Positions 51,466 to 59,898 of a stretch of 64,000 bases of DNA are shown here, one piece after another. The stretch comes from Sphingobium sp. D43FB (lineage in GTDB: Bacteria; Pseudomonadota; Alphaproteobacteria; Sphingomonadales; Sphingomonadaceae), in the NCBI RefSeq assembly GCF_002312805.1, contig NZ_NMUA01000007.1:124001-188000 (forward strand). Reading direction: 5' to 3'. A model generated the notes under the pieces. That model searched no databases and had not been told where the DNA came from. It saw only the letters and a program-made list of their open reading frames with translations. Each line of letters begins with the position of its first letter. The first letter of the stretch is position 1. Made by a program: the position numbers and the translations under genes.

Positions 51466-53634
51466 TCAGAACTTGACTGAGGCGCTCGCCCCGAACTGGC
51501 GGCCGGTATTGATCGTGAAACTGTCGAACGGCCCATTGGGACCAAGCCCCAACAACAGCGGCAATTGCTGCTGGCCAAAGGCGGAGATCGCCCAGCGCTT
51601 GTCGAACAGATTTTTCGCCCAGATGTCGAACGTCCAAGCGCCCTGCGTCACGCCGATCCGCCCGTCGACCGACGTATAGCCCGGCGTATGCAAGATATTG
51701 TCGATCTCGAAATCCACCCGCGACACATAAGCGACGCTCAGCCGCGCATCGACCAGCGCTGGTCCTGCCGCGCCCTCCCAGCCGATCCCGCCATTGACCG
51801 TCCAGTCGGGCGCGTTGGGCGTCCGCTTACCGCTCATATCGACGATCGCCGGTTCACCCGACTCCGGCGTCGGATTGGGGGTCAGATAGCGACCCGTGCG
51901 GCTATGCGTCCAGGCGATCCCGCCATCGACGCGGAACCCTGCGCCCAGCGCCACATCGCCCGACGCCTCCAACCCATGGACATCGACCTGCGGCACCGAC
52001 AGCACCACCGAATTGCCAAGGAACACGGTATTCTGGAAATTGCTATAGTCGGTCACGAAGCCCGCGATCGACCCACGCACCAGCCCATCGCTGCTCTGGG
52101 CCTTGATGCCGACCTCGACCGACTTGGTCGTCTCGCCGGGGAACACGGCTTGCCACACATCCGTCGCGCCGGGCAGGGGATTGAACCCGCCCGCCTTGAA
52201 ACCAACCGCGCCGGTCACATAAGCGGTCAGATCGGCATTGGGTCGCCACGCCAGCGAAACCTTGGGCTGCCATTTGTCGAACGTCCGCGCCCGCTGCGCC
52301 ACCAGCGCGTCGCTTGTCGTGCCGACCGTATCTTCCTTGCGCCGATCACGGTCGTAGCGCAGCGCGGCGGTCAATTCGATCTGCGGCGCAATATCGTAGC
52401 TCGCCTGGGCGAAGACACCGATCTGGTTCGAGCGTGTCTCGGCACGCAACGCTTCCGCGCCGAACAACAACGGCCCGAAATCGTCAGTCCGGTCGCGCTC
52501 CAGCCGCTGGAAAAACAGCCCGACATGCCAACGTAACGGACCATCGGTCATCGATGTCAGTCGCAACTCGCTGGTCCATGCCAGAATATCAACGGGTTGA
52601 GAGATAGGCTGGATACCATCTGGAAAGAGCGGAATGCCGCCTAGCGTGATCGGCGTGTCGTTGCGGAAATCCAGTTCCTCAACGAAATCCTTATGATATT
52701 CATCATAGCCGCCGGTCCAGCTCAGGCTCAGGGTATCACCCAGCAGCTGCTCATAAGTCGCTTGAATGCCCCAATAATTGCGGTCGGAACGTCCCTCAAA
52801 ATCACCGAACGGATCGGTCAGCGCTTCGCCTGCCAGCCGTCCGCCATAGAGGCCGGTCACATTACCCGACGAGATATAGGCCGCGCCGCCTTCCTCGTCG
52901 GCCCAACTCGCGCGCAGCTTCAGCGTGGCGGTTTCGCTCAGCGCCACTGTTGCTTTTAACCGCAGATTGCGGCTGATCTGGCCATCGACCTTCTTGTCGA
53001 GGAAGCTGTTGCGGATGAACCCCTCGCTGTTGCGATAGGAACCCGCCAATCGCACCTGCACCCGGTCGGACAGGGGCGCATTGACCACGCCATCGGCAGT
53101 CCAGCTAAGCCCGTTGCCGATCCCGACCGCTGCCTCGCCGCCCCAATCCGGGCCTGGCTCATTCGTTGCCACCGCAATCGCGCCGCCCGATGCCGAGCGC
53201 CCGAACAGCGCGCCCTGCGGTCCCTTCAATATCTCGACCCGCGCGACATCATAGGTCCGCAGGGTGAAGAGTTCGGAATCGGCCAGCGCCAAACCATCAA
53301 CGATATAAGCGATAGAAGGCGACTGGCTGCGATTGGTCGATACGCCGCGTACCGATATCAAATTCGTACCTGGATCCTGATCATTGATGATGAATATGCC
53401 CGGCGTCGCCGCGATGAAATCATCGATCGTCGTCATCTTGCGCGCGGCAATAGCGGCGGGACCATAGACGGTCACCGTATCGGGCACACCGATCTCGGCT
53501 TCCTCGCGCCCCCGCGCCGTGACAATGATGCGATCCGCCTCGCTCCCTTCGGCCGCCCGCGCCGCATTGGACAATGCGAAAGCGAAGGGCAGGGTGGATA
53601 GACAGGTAAACGAGATGATGGCGTAACGACGCAT
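51466..53634 (-). CDS. TonB-dependent receptor under a TPP riboswitch
   Basis: 722 residues with a signal peptide (MRRYAIISFTCLSTLPFAFA and LSNAARA cleavage region), a plug domain containing ARVEILKGPQGALFGRSASG and a long barrel, ending in FGASASVKF. The ATG at 53634 is the start used, as the TPP riboswitch ends just before it. The riboswitch and the coupled TenA suggest import of thiamine, its phosphates or degradation products across the outer membrane. Substrate remains inference; the 310-base stretch upstream holds the riboswitch and a palindrome but no gene. Confidence 0.92.
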   Translation of the reverse strand: MRRYAIISFTCLSTLPFAFALSNAARAAEGSEADRIIVTARGREEAEIGVPDTVTVYGPAAIAARKMTTIDDFIAATPGIFIINDQDPGTNLISVRGVSTNRSQSPSIAYIVDGLALADSELFTLRTYDVARVEILKGPQGALFGRSASGGAIAVATNEPGPDWGGEAAVGIGNGLSWTADGVVNAPLSDRVQVRLAGSYRNSEGFIRNSFLDKKVDGQISRNLRLKATVALSETATLKLRASWADEEGGAAYISSGNVTGLYGGRLAGEALTDPFGDFEGRSDRNYWGIQATYEQLLGDTLSLSWTGGYDEYHKDFVEELDFRNDTPITLGGIPLFPDGIQPISQPVDILAWTSELRLTSMTDGPLRWHVGLFFQRLERDRTDDFGPLLFGAEALRAETRSNQIGVFAQASYDIAPQIELTAALRYDRDRRKEDTVGTTSDALVAQRARTFDKWQPKVSLAWRPNADLTAYVTGAVGFKAGGFNPLPGATDVWQAVFPGETTKSVEVGIKAQSSDGLVRGSIAGFVTDYSNFQNTVFLGNSVVLSVPQVDVHGLEASGDVALGAGFRVDGGIAWTHSRTGRYLTPNPTPESGEPAIVDMSGKRTPNAPDWTVNGGIGWEGAAGPALVDARLSVAYVSRVDFEIDNILHTPGYTSVDGRIGVTQGAWTFDIWAKNLFDKRWAISAFGQQQLPLLLGLGPNGPFDSFTINTGRQFGASASVKF

Positions 53635-53636
53635 AG

Positions 53637-53746
53637 TCCCTATTCCTCCGCCGGTATGAGCCGGATCAGGTTCGCGGGTTTGCGGACTAGGCACCCCTTG
53701 CGCCCGATCCGCGTCTCAGCCCTGACAGCGCCAGGACACCCCGTGG
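53637..53746 (-). promoter_or_regulatory. TPP riboswitch (THI element)
   Basis: On the reverse strand the sequence carries GGCTGAGA (CTGAGA at 53719-53714), a P3a stem GCGGA/TCCGC, GAACCTGATCCGG (53673-53661) and the CCGG...CCGG P4/P5 stem followed by GCGGAGGAATAGGGA at its 3' end. The ribosome-binding site GGAGG (53649-53645) lies within the element, so ligand binding would hide it and lower translation of the receptor/TenA operon. These are the conserved parts of the thiamine-pyrophosphate aptamer. Confidence 0.95.
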
Positions 53747-53906
53747 GTGAATGTGCACCTGCGACTATGCGCAGAATGTGCGAACGTCAAACGCTTCCGT
53801 GATTGGGAGGGGTCGCATAGTTTGCGCTGTGGCTACATCCATCGAAATGCCGCAAACGAAGGCGGTTTCGATTTGAAGCGCGACATCCATGGGATGCGTA
53901 GCATTT

Positions 53907-53938
53907 CATCCAGGGTGGGGCGAGCCCCACCCTGGATG
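53907..53938. repeat. Perfect 15-bp palindrome at the IS30 boundary
   Basis: CATCCAGGGTGGGGC and GCCCCACCCTGGATG, separated by two bases (GA). It lies 7 bases after the IS30 transposase stop region and may be the element's terminator or end. No T tract. Confidence 0.55.
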
Positions 53939-53944
53939 GCAAAT

Positions 53945-54949
53945 CTACCGGGCGTTGAGGAGGGTGATTTGCTCTCCCAGAACGTCATGCGGGGTGCGAT
54001 AGTTCAGGCACTTGCGAGGGGTGCTGTTGATGCGATCAGCAACGGCCTGGATTTCCTTATCCGATAGCAACGCCAGGTCCGTGTCAGACGGCAGGAAGCG
54101 CCGTATGCGACCGTTGCTGTTTTCCACGCTGCCCTTTTGCCAGGGTGCCGATGGCAGGCAGAAATAGCTCGTCATCGCGAGTTTCTTCTGGAGTGTCACA
54201 AAGGCAGCAAATTCCGTTCCCCGGTCAAAGGTGATGCTCTGACGCAGGGAAGGGGGCAGCATGTGCAAGTGGTGCTGGATTCCCGACATGACGCCGGCGG
54301 AATGCCGACTGGGATTGCGGGCGAGGATAGTAAACCGGCTGCGGCGCTCGACCAGCGAGGTGAGGTTGGCTTTGCCATATTCCAACCTGAAGATCATCAG
54401 GTCGCCTTCCCAATGACCAAAGCTGCTGCGATTACCGATTTCGGAAGGGCGTTTGCCAATGGTGTTGGCCAAAGGGATATGCAGACCGCGGGGCTTGCGC
54501 GCATAGCGCTGCCGTCGAGATCGACGGGCAACAGGCAGAAGGCGCCACAGGCCCTGGCTTCGTCCGTCCGGCCCATAGACGAACTGGTAGATGGTCTCGT
54601 GACAGACGGCTTCACGATTACCGCGATGGCGTCGAAGGTATCCCGCAATCTGCTCCGGCGACCAGGCTGCTGACAAGCGGTCGGCGATATAGGCGGCAAG
54701 CTCGGGCTTTCGGGCGATTTTGCCGCCACGCACCCGGCGCCTGTCCGCCATCGTTTGTGCGGCCGTTGGAAAATAGCCACGAAACACCGGCTCGTCATCG
54801 AGATGCTGATTACGTTTGAGCTCGCGATACATGGTCGAACGATGTCGCTGCAGCGACGCTGCTATCTGATGCACGGACCGCCCGGTTGCAGCCAGTTGAT
54901 AGATCTGTCGCCGCTCATCCAAACCCAGATGCTGGTAGCCGTTCATCAT
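53945..54949 (-). CDS. IS30 family transposase
   Basis: 334 residues. The N-terminal IS30 helix-turn-helix (LGLDERRQIYQLAATGRSVH, IAASLQRHRSTMYREL) is followed by the DDE catalytic domain: GHWEGDLM (first Asp region), TFDRGTEF (second Asp) and the QKGSVENSNGRIRRFLP terminal Glu block. The gene appears complete. Start ATGs at 54949/54946 follow AGGAAGG; the frame extends to 55000. It lies upstream of, and pointing the same way as, the riboswitch operon, so it could influence it. Confidence 0.93.
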   Translation of the reverse strand: MMNGYQHLGLDERRQIYQLAATGRSVHQIAASLQRHRSTMYRELKRNQHLDDEPVFRGYFPTAAQTMADRRRVRGGKIARKPELAAYIADRLSAAWSPEQIAGYLRRHRGNREAVCHETIYQFVYGPDGRSQGLWRLLPVARRSRRQRYARKPRGLHIPLANTIGKRPSEIGNRSSFGHWEGDLMIFRLEYGKANLTSLVERRSRFTILARNPSRHSAGVMSGIQHHLHMLPPSLRQSITFDRGTEFAAFVTLQKKLAMTSYFCLPSAPWQKGSVENSNGRIRRFLPSDTDLALLSDKEIQAVADRINSTPRKCLNYRTPHDVLGEQITLLNAR

Positions 54950-55051
54950 GTGCCTTCCTGGAAAGGGGATCAAACCCCTATAAATCCTAGGATTTCGCAC
55001 TTCGATCTAGAATCCACCCGAAGATCGCCAATGTTCCTGCTATTTAGAGAA

Positions 55052-56684
55052 GTCACTATTTCTGCCATATAGAAATGTCACAGGGTGGGGAACAGCAGGG
55101 GCTGCGTGGAGCCATCCACACAGCGCAGCGCAGACCCTGCTGATGCGCTGAGTTAGAGATGGTGCGCCATGGACCCGCTGCTCTGCAGTGGGCCCGGTCA
55201 TGTGTTCTGCACGAAGCTGAGCGTCCCGCGTTCGCGCAACGCCTCGTCACTGAGCCTGGAACCGCGCTTGAGCTTTGAGCCACCCAGTTTGCGGCGGTCG
55301 ATCTTTGGTGGTGGTTCTGGCTGGGGGAAGAGATGCGTGGGCTGATCACGACGGGCAGGGGCATCGTTGTTGCGCTTGCGATGATGCGGCATGATCGCCT
55401 GCATCTGCTTTGCCAGGATCAGAGCCGCGTCCAGATGTTTGTTCCCGACAATGGCTGGCTGGTTGACCTGCCGCATCTTGTCGAACTGGCGATAGGGTAG
55501 GACATGCCCTTCATGCTCGATCTCCAGCCGGCCATCGGGATACTCGCATATAGTCACCCGCTTGCGCGCCAGCTTCCTGGCGAGATCGCTTGGCTCCAGG
55601 ATGAACATCACCTTGTTGTAATGCAGAGTCAGTGCCGCCGTCACCGTCCGTTGTTCCTGCCAGACCATGATCGAGCGCAGATCGTCATGCGGGGCGAGGG
55701 GGCGGTGCAGATCGCGGGCATCGAAGGCAGGGCGAGCAAACTGAGCATTGTGCCTGGCCATGTAGGCCGCCAGAAATGCATTGGCTTCCGCGATGGACGA
55801 TATGCCTTCAAGGCGCATCGCCTTGACCAGTCGGTCCTGTAAGGTTGCATTGGCCCGTTCGACCCGGCCCTTGGCCTGCGGCGAATTGGCACAGATAATC
55901 TCGATGTTCAACGCATCCAGTGCCCGGCCGAAATGCGTCATGCCATCGCGCCTAGCTGTAGGTTTTGGGTTGCGAAAGACCGTGTGCTTGTCGGAATAGA
56001 AGGCAACCGGCTTGCCGTGCCGCTCGATATACTCGCGCGTCGCCTCCATATAGGCGAAGGTGCTCTCGCTCTCGACCATCTTGAGGTGCATCAGCTCGCT
56101 GGTGGCGTCGTCAATATAGACGAGCAGGGTGCATTGCGGCCCGCGATCCTCGAACCACCAATGTTTTGAGCCGTCAATTTGGATCAGCTCGCCACGACAG
56201 TCCCGCCGATAACGCGGTTGATACGGGCGAGGGCGGCGGGCCTGACGATCTTTCCAGAACCCGGCTTCGATCATGATCTGTCGCAGCTTCTCCCGCGAAA
56301 TCCGGACATTATGCCGTTCGGCCAGATACTCGGCGGCCAGGGTAGGCCCAAAATCATGATAATGGGTCCGAACCAGCGCGACAATCTGATCTCTGATGGC
56401 ATCATCCATGCGCCGGTTGCTTGGTCGACCACGGCGGCGCGACAAAAGCCCGGATGATCCATCGTCAAGGTAACGCGTCAGCAGTCGATGGGCGTGGCGG
56501 CGGCTGACGCTCATCAGCCTTGCGGCCTCGGTAACGGTCATGCGACCTGAAACCACATGCATTAACGTCTCGACCCGCGAAAGCTCCTCGGTACTCATAC
56601 GCAACACCGCCATGCTCAATACCTCCGAACAGCCGGAGGGCACGGTAGCCCAAGTGAGACATCTCTACTTTGCGCGACTGTGAC
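55052..56684. mobile_element. ISNCY-type insertion sequence with inverted ends
   Basis: The ends match in inverted orientation: GTCAC at 55052 and GTGAC ending at 56684. Reading inward, both continue to a second GTCAC-like block about 20-25 bases in (left AGAAATGTCAC, right AGAGATGTCTCAC). One transposase fills the interior. No clear target duplication is seen. It abuts the IS30 element on the left. Confidence 0.6.
55198..56613 (-). CDS. ISNCY family transposase (DDE)
   Basis: 471 residues from the ATG at 56613, which has GGAGG eight bases upstream. The N-terminal helix-turn-helix (RMTVTEAARLMSVSRRHAHR) is followed by the integrase-like core: ELIQIDGSKHWWFEDRGPQC (first Asp), AFYSDKHTVFRN (second Asp) and SPQAKGRVERANATLQDRL (Glu). 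It matches the ISNCY group of transposases and appears complete, with a Pro/basic C-terminal tail. Confidence 0.92.
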   Translation of the reverse strand: MAVLRMSTEELSRVETLMHVVSGRMTVTEAARLMSVSRRHAHRLLTRYLDDGSSGLLSRRRGRPSNRRMDDAIRDQIVALVRTHYHDFGPTLAAEYLAERHNVRISREKLRQIMIEAGFWKDRQARRPRPYQPRYRRDCRGELIQIDGSKHWWFEDRGPQCTLLVYIDDATSELMHLKMVESESTFAYMEATREYIERHGKPVAFYSDKHTVFRNPKPTARRDGMTHFGRALDALNIEIICANSPQAKGRVERANATLQDRLVKAMRLEGISSIAEANAFLAAYMARHNAQFARPAFDARDLHRPLAPHDDLRSIMVWQEQRTVTAALTLHYNKVMFILEPSDLARKLARKRVTICEYPDGRLEIEHEGHVLPYRQFDKMRQVNQPAIVGNKHLDAALILAKQMQAIMPHHRKRNNDAPARRDQPTHLFPQPEPPPKIDRRKLGGSKLKRGSRLSDEALRERGTLSFVQNT

Positions 56685-56745
56685 ATTTGAACGTTGCTGC
56701 TACAGCCAAGATAATCGATAATATATATTATGTTAAATATATCTT

Positions 56746-57264
56746 CTATTCGGCCCGACATGCTTCCCGTCGATCGCCCGCCCACCGAACCGCATTTTCC
56801 AACAACCGTACATGATGCACGTCAGCATATGTTTCCGGGCGATGGCCGATAGCGCTGTACGACATCCGTCCTTTGCCGATGCAGCGCGTCCAGGCAATAT
56901 AACGGGCGCACCGTGCCGCCCGGTCCACATCGGTCACCGGGATCGCCCGCAAACGTTGGTCGATCGCGGCCAACGTTTCTGGCGACATGGCTTTTTCCCC
57001 CATCGCCCGCACCGTTAGAATGGCGGCGAAAGTCGGTGCCTTCGTCGATGTCAGGCTCGACGGCCGTCCCTTGAAAAGATCAGGAGCCTGCGTCTCCAAC
57101 ATATTTTTCGCCACGGGGTTGAGCAACAGATCAACCAACGGTGACTCGATCGAAAACGGCGCATCGCGGAGCGGGCAGTCTATCAGCGTCCGCGCCGTGA
57201 CTGGGCTGCTGGTTAAGCTGGCCAGGACTAGGCCAGCCAGTATCGCCCCCATCCGTTTCATCAC
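56746..57264 (-). pseudogene. Probable internally deleted ThuA-domain secreted protein
   Basis: 172 residues with a signal peptide (MMKRMGAILAGLVLASLTSS). The first 115 residues (SIESPLVDLLLNPVAKNMLE, TKAPTFAAILTVRAMGEKA) look like a small leading domain, but the last 50 (AWTRCIGKGRMSYSAIGHRP, then a VRLLENAVRWA helix) match the end of a ThuA trehalose-utilisation domain. The body of that domain is absent, and the join falls at about residue 116 (RCARY/IAW). This suggests an in-frame internal deletion, perhaps linked to the IS insertion next door. A naturally short protein is the alternative. Confidence 0.5.
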
Positions 57265-57349
57265 CGCTCTCCCATCATCTTGTGTAAGATAAGGCTATAG
57301 CAGTGCGACAGCGATGAAAAGGCGAGCCGTGGCCGACCCGCCCTCTCCG

Positions 57350-58849
57350 TCAGCCCATCGTCGGGATGACGAAGCTCTGGTCCATCACCGCACCGCCGCT
57401 CGGCCAACGCTGGGTGATCGTCTTGACCCGCGTATAGAAACGTACGCCGTCCATGCCATATTGATTCATGTCGCCAAAGCCCGACCGCTTCCAGCCGCCA
57501 AAGCTGTGATAGCTGACCGGCACCGGGATCGGGACGTTGATGCCCACCATGCCGACCTCGACATTGGCGCAGAATTTCCGCGCATAATCGCCGTTGCGGG
57601 TGAAGATCGCCACGCCGTTGCCATATTGATGCTTGGTCGGATAGCTCAGCGCCTCCTCGAACGTGTCGGCTCGCACCATCTGCAACACCGGCCCGAAAAT
57701 CTCTTCATTATAGCTTTTCATGTCCGGTTTCACATGGTCGAGCAGCGTCGGCGCCAGGAAAAACCCCTCCTCATAGCCCTGCAACGCAAAGCCGCGCCCG
57801 TCGATCACCAGTTCAGATCCTTCATCAACCGCCATCTGAATATAGTTTTCAATCCGTGCCTTATGCGCCGCACTGACCACCGGACCATAATGGGCGTCAG
57901 GATCGCTCGGCACGCCGACGCGCAATCCCGCTATCCCGGTTTCGAGCTTGGCCCGCAGCGCCACCGCGGTCGCTTCGCCCACCGGCACCACTACCGGCAA
58001 CGCCATACAGCGTTCGCCTGCCGATCCGTAAGCCGCGCCCAATATGTCGGCGACGGCCTGGTCCAGATCGGCGTCGGGCATGACGATGCCATGATTTTTC
58101 GCGCCGCCCATGCACTGCATCCGCTTGCCATTCGCCGCCCCGCGCCCATAGACATATTGGGCGATGTCGGACGAGCCGACAAAGCTGACCGCGCGGATCG
58201 CCGGATTGTCGAGGATCGCGTCCACCACCTGCTTGTCGCCATGAACGACGTTCAGGATGCCTGCGGGCAGCCCCGCCTCCATCGCCAGCTCCGCCAGCCG
58301 CATCGGCACCGACGGGTTCCGCTCGGAGGGTTTCAGGATGAACGCATTGCCGCACGCGATCGCTGGCGCGAACATCCACATCGGAATCATCGCCGGGAAA
58401 TTGAACGGCGTAATCCCCGCCGCGATGCCGATCGGCTGGCGCATCGAATAGACGTCGATCCCCGGTCCTGCGCCTTCGCTATATTCGCCCTTGAGCAGAT
58501 GCGGAATGCCGCAGGCGAATTCCACCACGTCCAGCCCGCGCTGGATATCGCCCTTGGAATCCGAATGGACCTTGCCATGTTCGGCCGACAGCATTTCGGC
58601 CAGCTCGTCCATATGCGTTTCGATGAGCGCCTTGAGGTTGAACATCACCCGCGCCCGCCGCTGCGGGTTCATCGCCGCCCATGCGGGCTGCGCCGCCTGC
58701 GCATTGGCGACGGCCGCGTCCAGTTCGGTGGGATCGGACAGGCGGACCTGCGCCTGCACCTTGCCGGTCGCCGGATCGAACACGTCGCCCAGTCGAGCGG
58801 ATGTCGATGCCTGATGATTGCCGCCGATGAAATTGTCGATAATGCGCAT
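57350..58849 (-). CDS. mmsA: CoA-acylating methylmalonate-semialdehyde dehydrogenase
   Basis: 499 residues of the MmsA type: ATGKVQAQVRLSDPTELDAA opening, ITPFNFPAMIPMWMFAPA, the CoA-acylating catalytic cysteine in GERCMALPVVV (about 281), and the closing GFGDMNQYGMDGVRFYT. It converts methylmalonate semialdehyde to propionyl-CoA in valine degradation, and may also take malonate semialdehyde. The ATG at 58849 follows GAGGG. It is divergent from a LysR regulator, with a symmetric operator between. Confidence 0.95.
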   Translation of the reverse strand: MRIIDNFIGGNHQASTSARLGDVFDPATGKVQAQVRLSDPTELDAAVANAQAAQPAWAAMNPQRRARVMFNLKALIETHMDELAEMLSAEHGKVHSDSKGDIQRGLDVVEFACGIPHLLKGEYSEGAGPGIDVYSMRQPIGIAAGITPFNFPAMIPMWMFAPAIACGNAFILKPSERNPSVPMRLAELAMEAGLPAGILNVVHGDKQVVDAILDNPAIRAVSFVGSSDIAQYVYGRGAANGKRMQCMGGAKNHGIVMPDADLDQAVADILGAAYGSAGERCMALPVVVPVGEATAVALRAKLETGIAGLRVGVPSDPDAHYGPVVSAAHKARIENYIQMAVDEGSELVIDGRGFALQGYEEGFFLAPTLLDHVKPDMKSYNEEIFGPVLQMVRADTFEEALSYPTKHQYGNGVAIFTRNGDYARKFCANVEVGMVGINVPIPVPVSYHSFGGWKRSGFGDMNQYGMDGVRFYTRVKTITQRWPSGGAVMDQSFVIPTMG

Positions 58850-58897
58850 GATGCCCTCGCGATAAATGCCTGACGCGGCGATTAGCCTATGGCGCCC

Positions 58898-58923
58898 TGC
58901 GCAAAAATGATCATATGTGCGCA
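58898..58923. promoter_or_regulatory. Symmetric LysR-type operator candidate
   Basis: A perfectly symmetric element: TGCGCA (58898-58903), three bases, ATGATCAT (58907-58914), three bases, TGCGCA (58918-58923), centred at 58910.5 between the divergent mmsA and LysR genes. LysR regulators bind such dyads. Confidence 0.55.
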
Positions 58924-58943
58924 TCTGTTGTGCATGGATATAT

Positions 58944-59828
58944 ATGCTGCATTGGGATGATCTTCGCCTGTTCCTTGCCGTCGCGCGCGCCGGACGCCTG
59001 ACCAGCGCTGGGCAGGCGCTGGGCGTTAACCACACCACCGTCGCCCGCCGCCTGACCGCGCTGGAGGAGGCGCTGGGCGCGCGTCTGTTCGATCGCACTT
59101 CGCGCGGCGTGGCGATGACCGCGGCGGGCGCGCTGCTGCTCGACCATGCCGAGCGCGCCGAACGCGAGTTCGAGGCTGCCGCCGCAGCGCTGTCGGGACG
59201 GGCCGAAGCCATCGCAGGCGAAGTCCGCCTCGCCACGCCGGAAGCCTTCGGCACCTATATCATCGCCCCCAACATCGCCGACTTCCACGATCGCTACCCC
59301 GACCTGCTGCTAGAACTGATGCCAGAATCGCGGGCCGTCAGCCTCGCCAATCGCGAGGCCGACATCGCCATCACCGTCGATCGTCCGCCGCGCGGCAAGC
59401 TCGTGGTGCGCAAGCTGTGCGACTATCAGCTCGGCCTCTACGCCTCCGCCGACTATCTCGCCCGCAACCCGCCGATCCGCACCGCCCAGGATGTCGCCGC
59501 CCAGCCCTTCGTGGCCTATATCGACCAGATGATCGACATGCGTGGCCTGCGCTACCTGTCCGAAGTCGCGGGCGAAGCGCGCCCGGTATTCCGCTCCAGC
59601 TCGATCGTCGCCCAGCAAAAGGCAGTGGCGTCGGGCGTCGGCCTTGGCCTGCTCCATCGTTTTTCGGCCGACAGCGAGCCCGGCCTGGTCCGCATCCTGC
59701 CCGACGAGGTCGAAATCACGCGCAGCTACTGGCTGGTCCTGCGCCCCGAACATCAAAAATCTCCCCGCACCCGCGCCGTCATCGCCTTCATCGACGATCT
59801 GCTGGCGCGCTACCGGGCGTTGCTCTGA
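58944..59828 (+). CDS. LysR family transcriptional regulator
   Basis: 294 residues: N-terminal winged helix-turn-helix (DDLRLFLAVARAGRLTSAGQ, TVARRLTALEEALGARLF) and the LysR effector domain (ATPEAFGTYIIAPNIADFHD). It is divergent from mmsA and is its likely activator or repressor. The start ATG at 58944 gives the usual length; the ribosome-binding site is weak. An acyl-CoA ligase follows 70 bases later on the same strand. Confidence 0.92.
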   Translation: MLHWDDLRLFLAVARAGRLTSAGQALGVNHTTVARRLTALEEALGARLFDRTSRGVAMTAAGALLLDHAERAEREFEAAAAALSGRAEAIAGEVRLATPEAFGTYIIAPNIADFHDRYPDLLLELMPESRAVSLANREADIAITVDRPPRGKLVVRKLCDYQLGLYASADYLARNPPIRTAQDVAAQPFVAYIDQMIDMRGLRYLSEVAGEARPVFRSSSIVAQQKAVASGVGLGLLHRFSADSEPGLVRILPDEVEITRSYWLVLRPEHQKSPRTRAVIAFIDDLLARYRALL

Positions 59829-59898
59829 CCGTCCATCGCCAGAGCGCTGGATTGCCACCCGGCTTGCTCGTGCCGTCTAACTCCCGCATTTCTGCGCC

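Larger units (their letters stand above)
53907..55015. mobile_element. IS30-family insertion sequence, ends not resolved
   Basis: The intact transposase and flanking palindromes mark an IS30-type element. I could not identify convincing matching terminal inverted repeats or a target duplication, so the bounds are approximate: the left edge is the palindrome at 53907 and the right edge is near 55015. Confidence 0.45.

Noticed and set aside
53747-54067. Possible 106-codon forward gene near the IS30 element
   Set aside because: It runs through the palindrome and into the transposase on the other strand, with no ribosome-binding site.
53881-55040. IS30 terminal inverted repeats
   Set aside because: Weak similarity between the two sides could not be told from chance, so the ends are left open.
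57314-58873. Long forward-strand open frame of 519 codons
   Set aside because: It lies wholly opposite mmsA, is rich in Arg and His as antisense frames of high-GC genes are, and has no recognisable domain.
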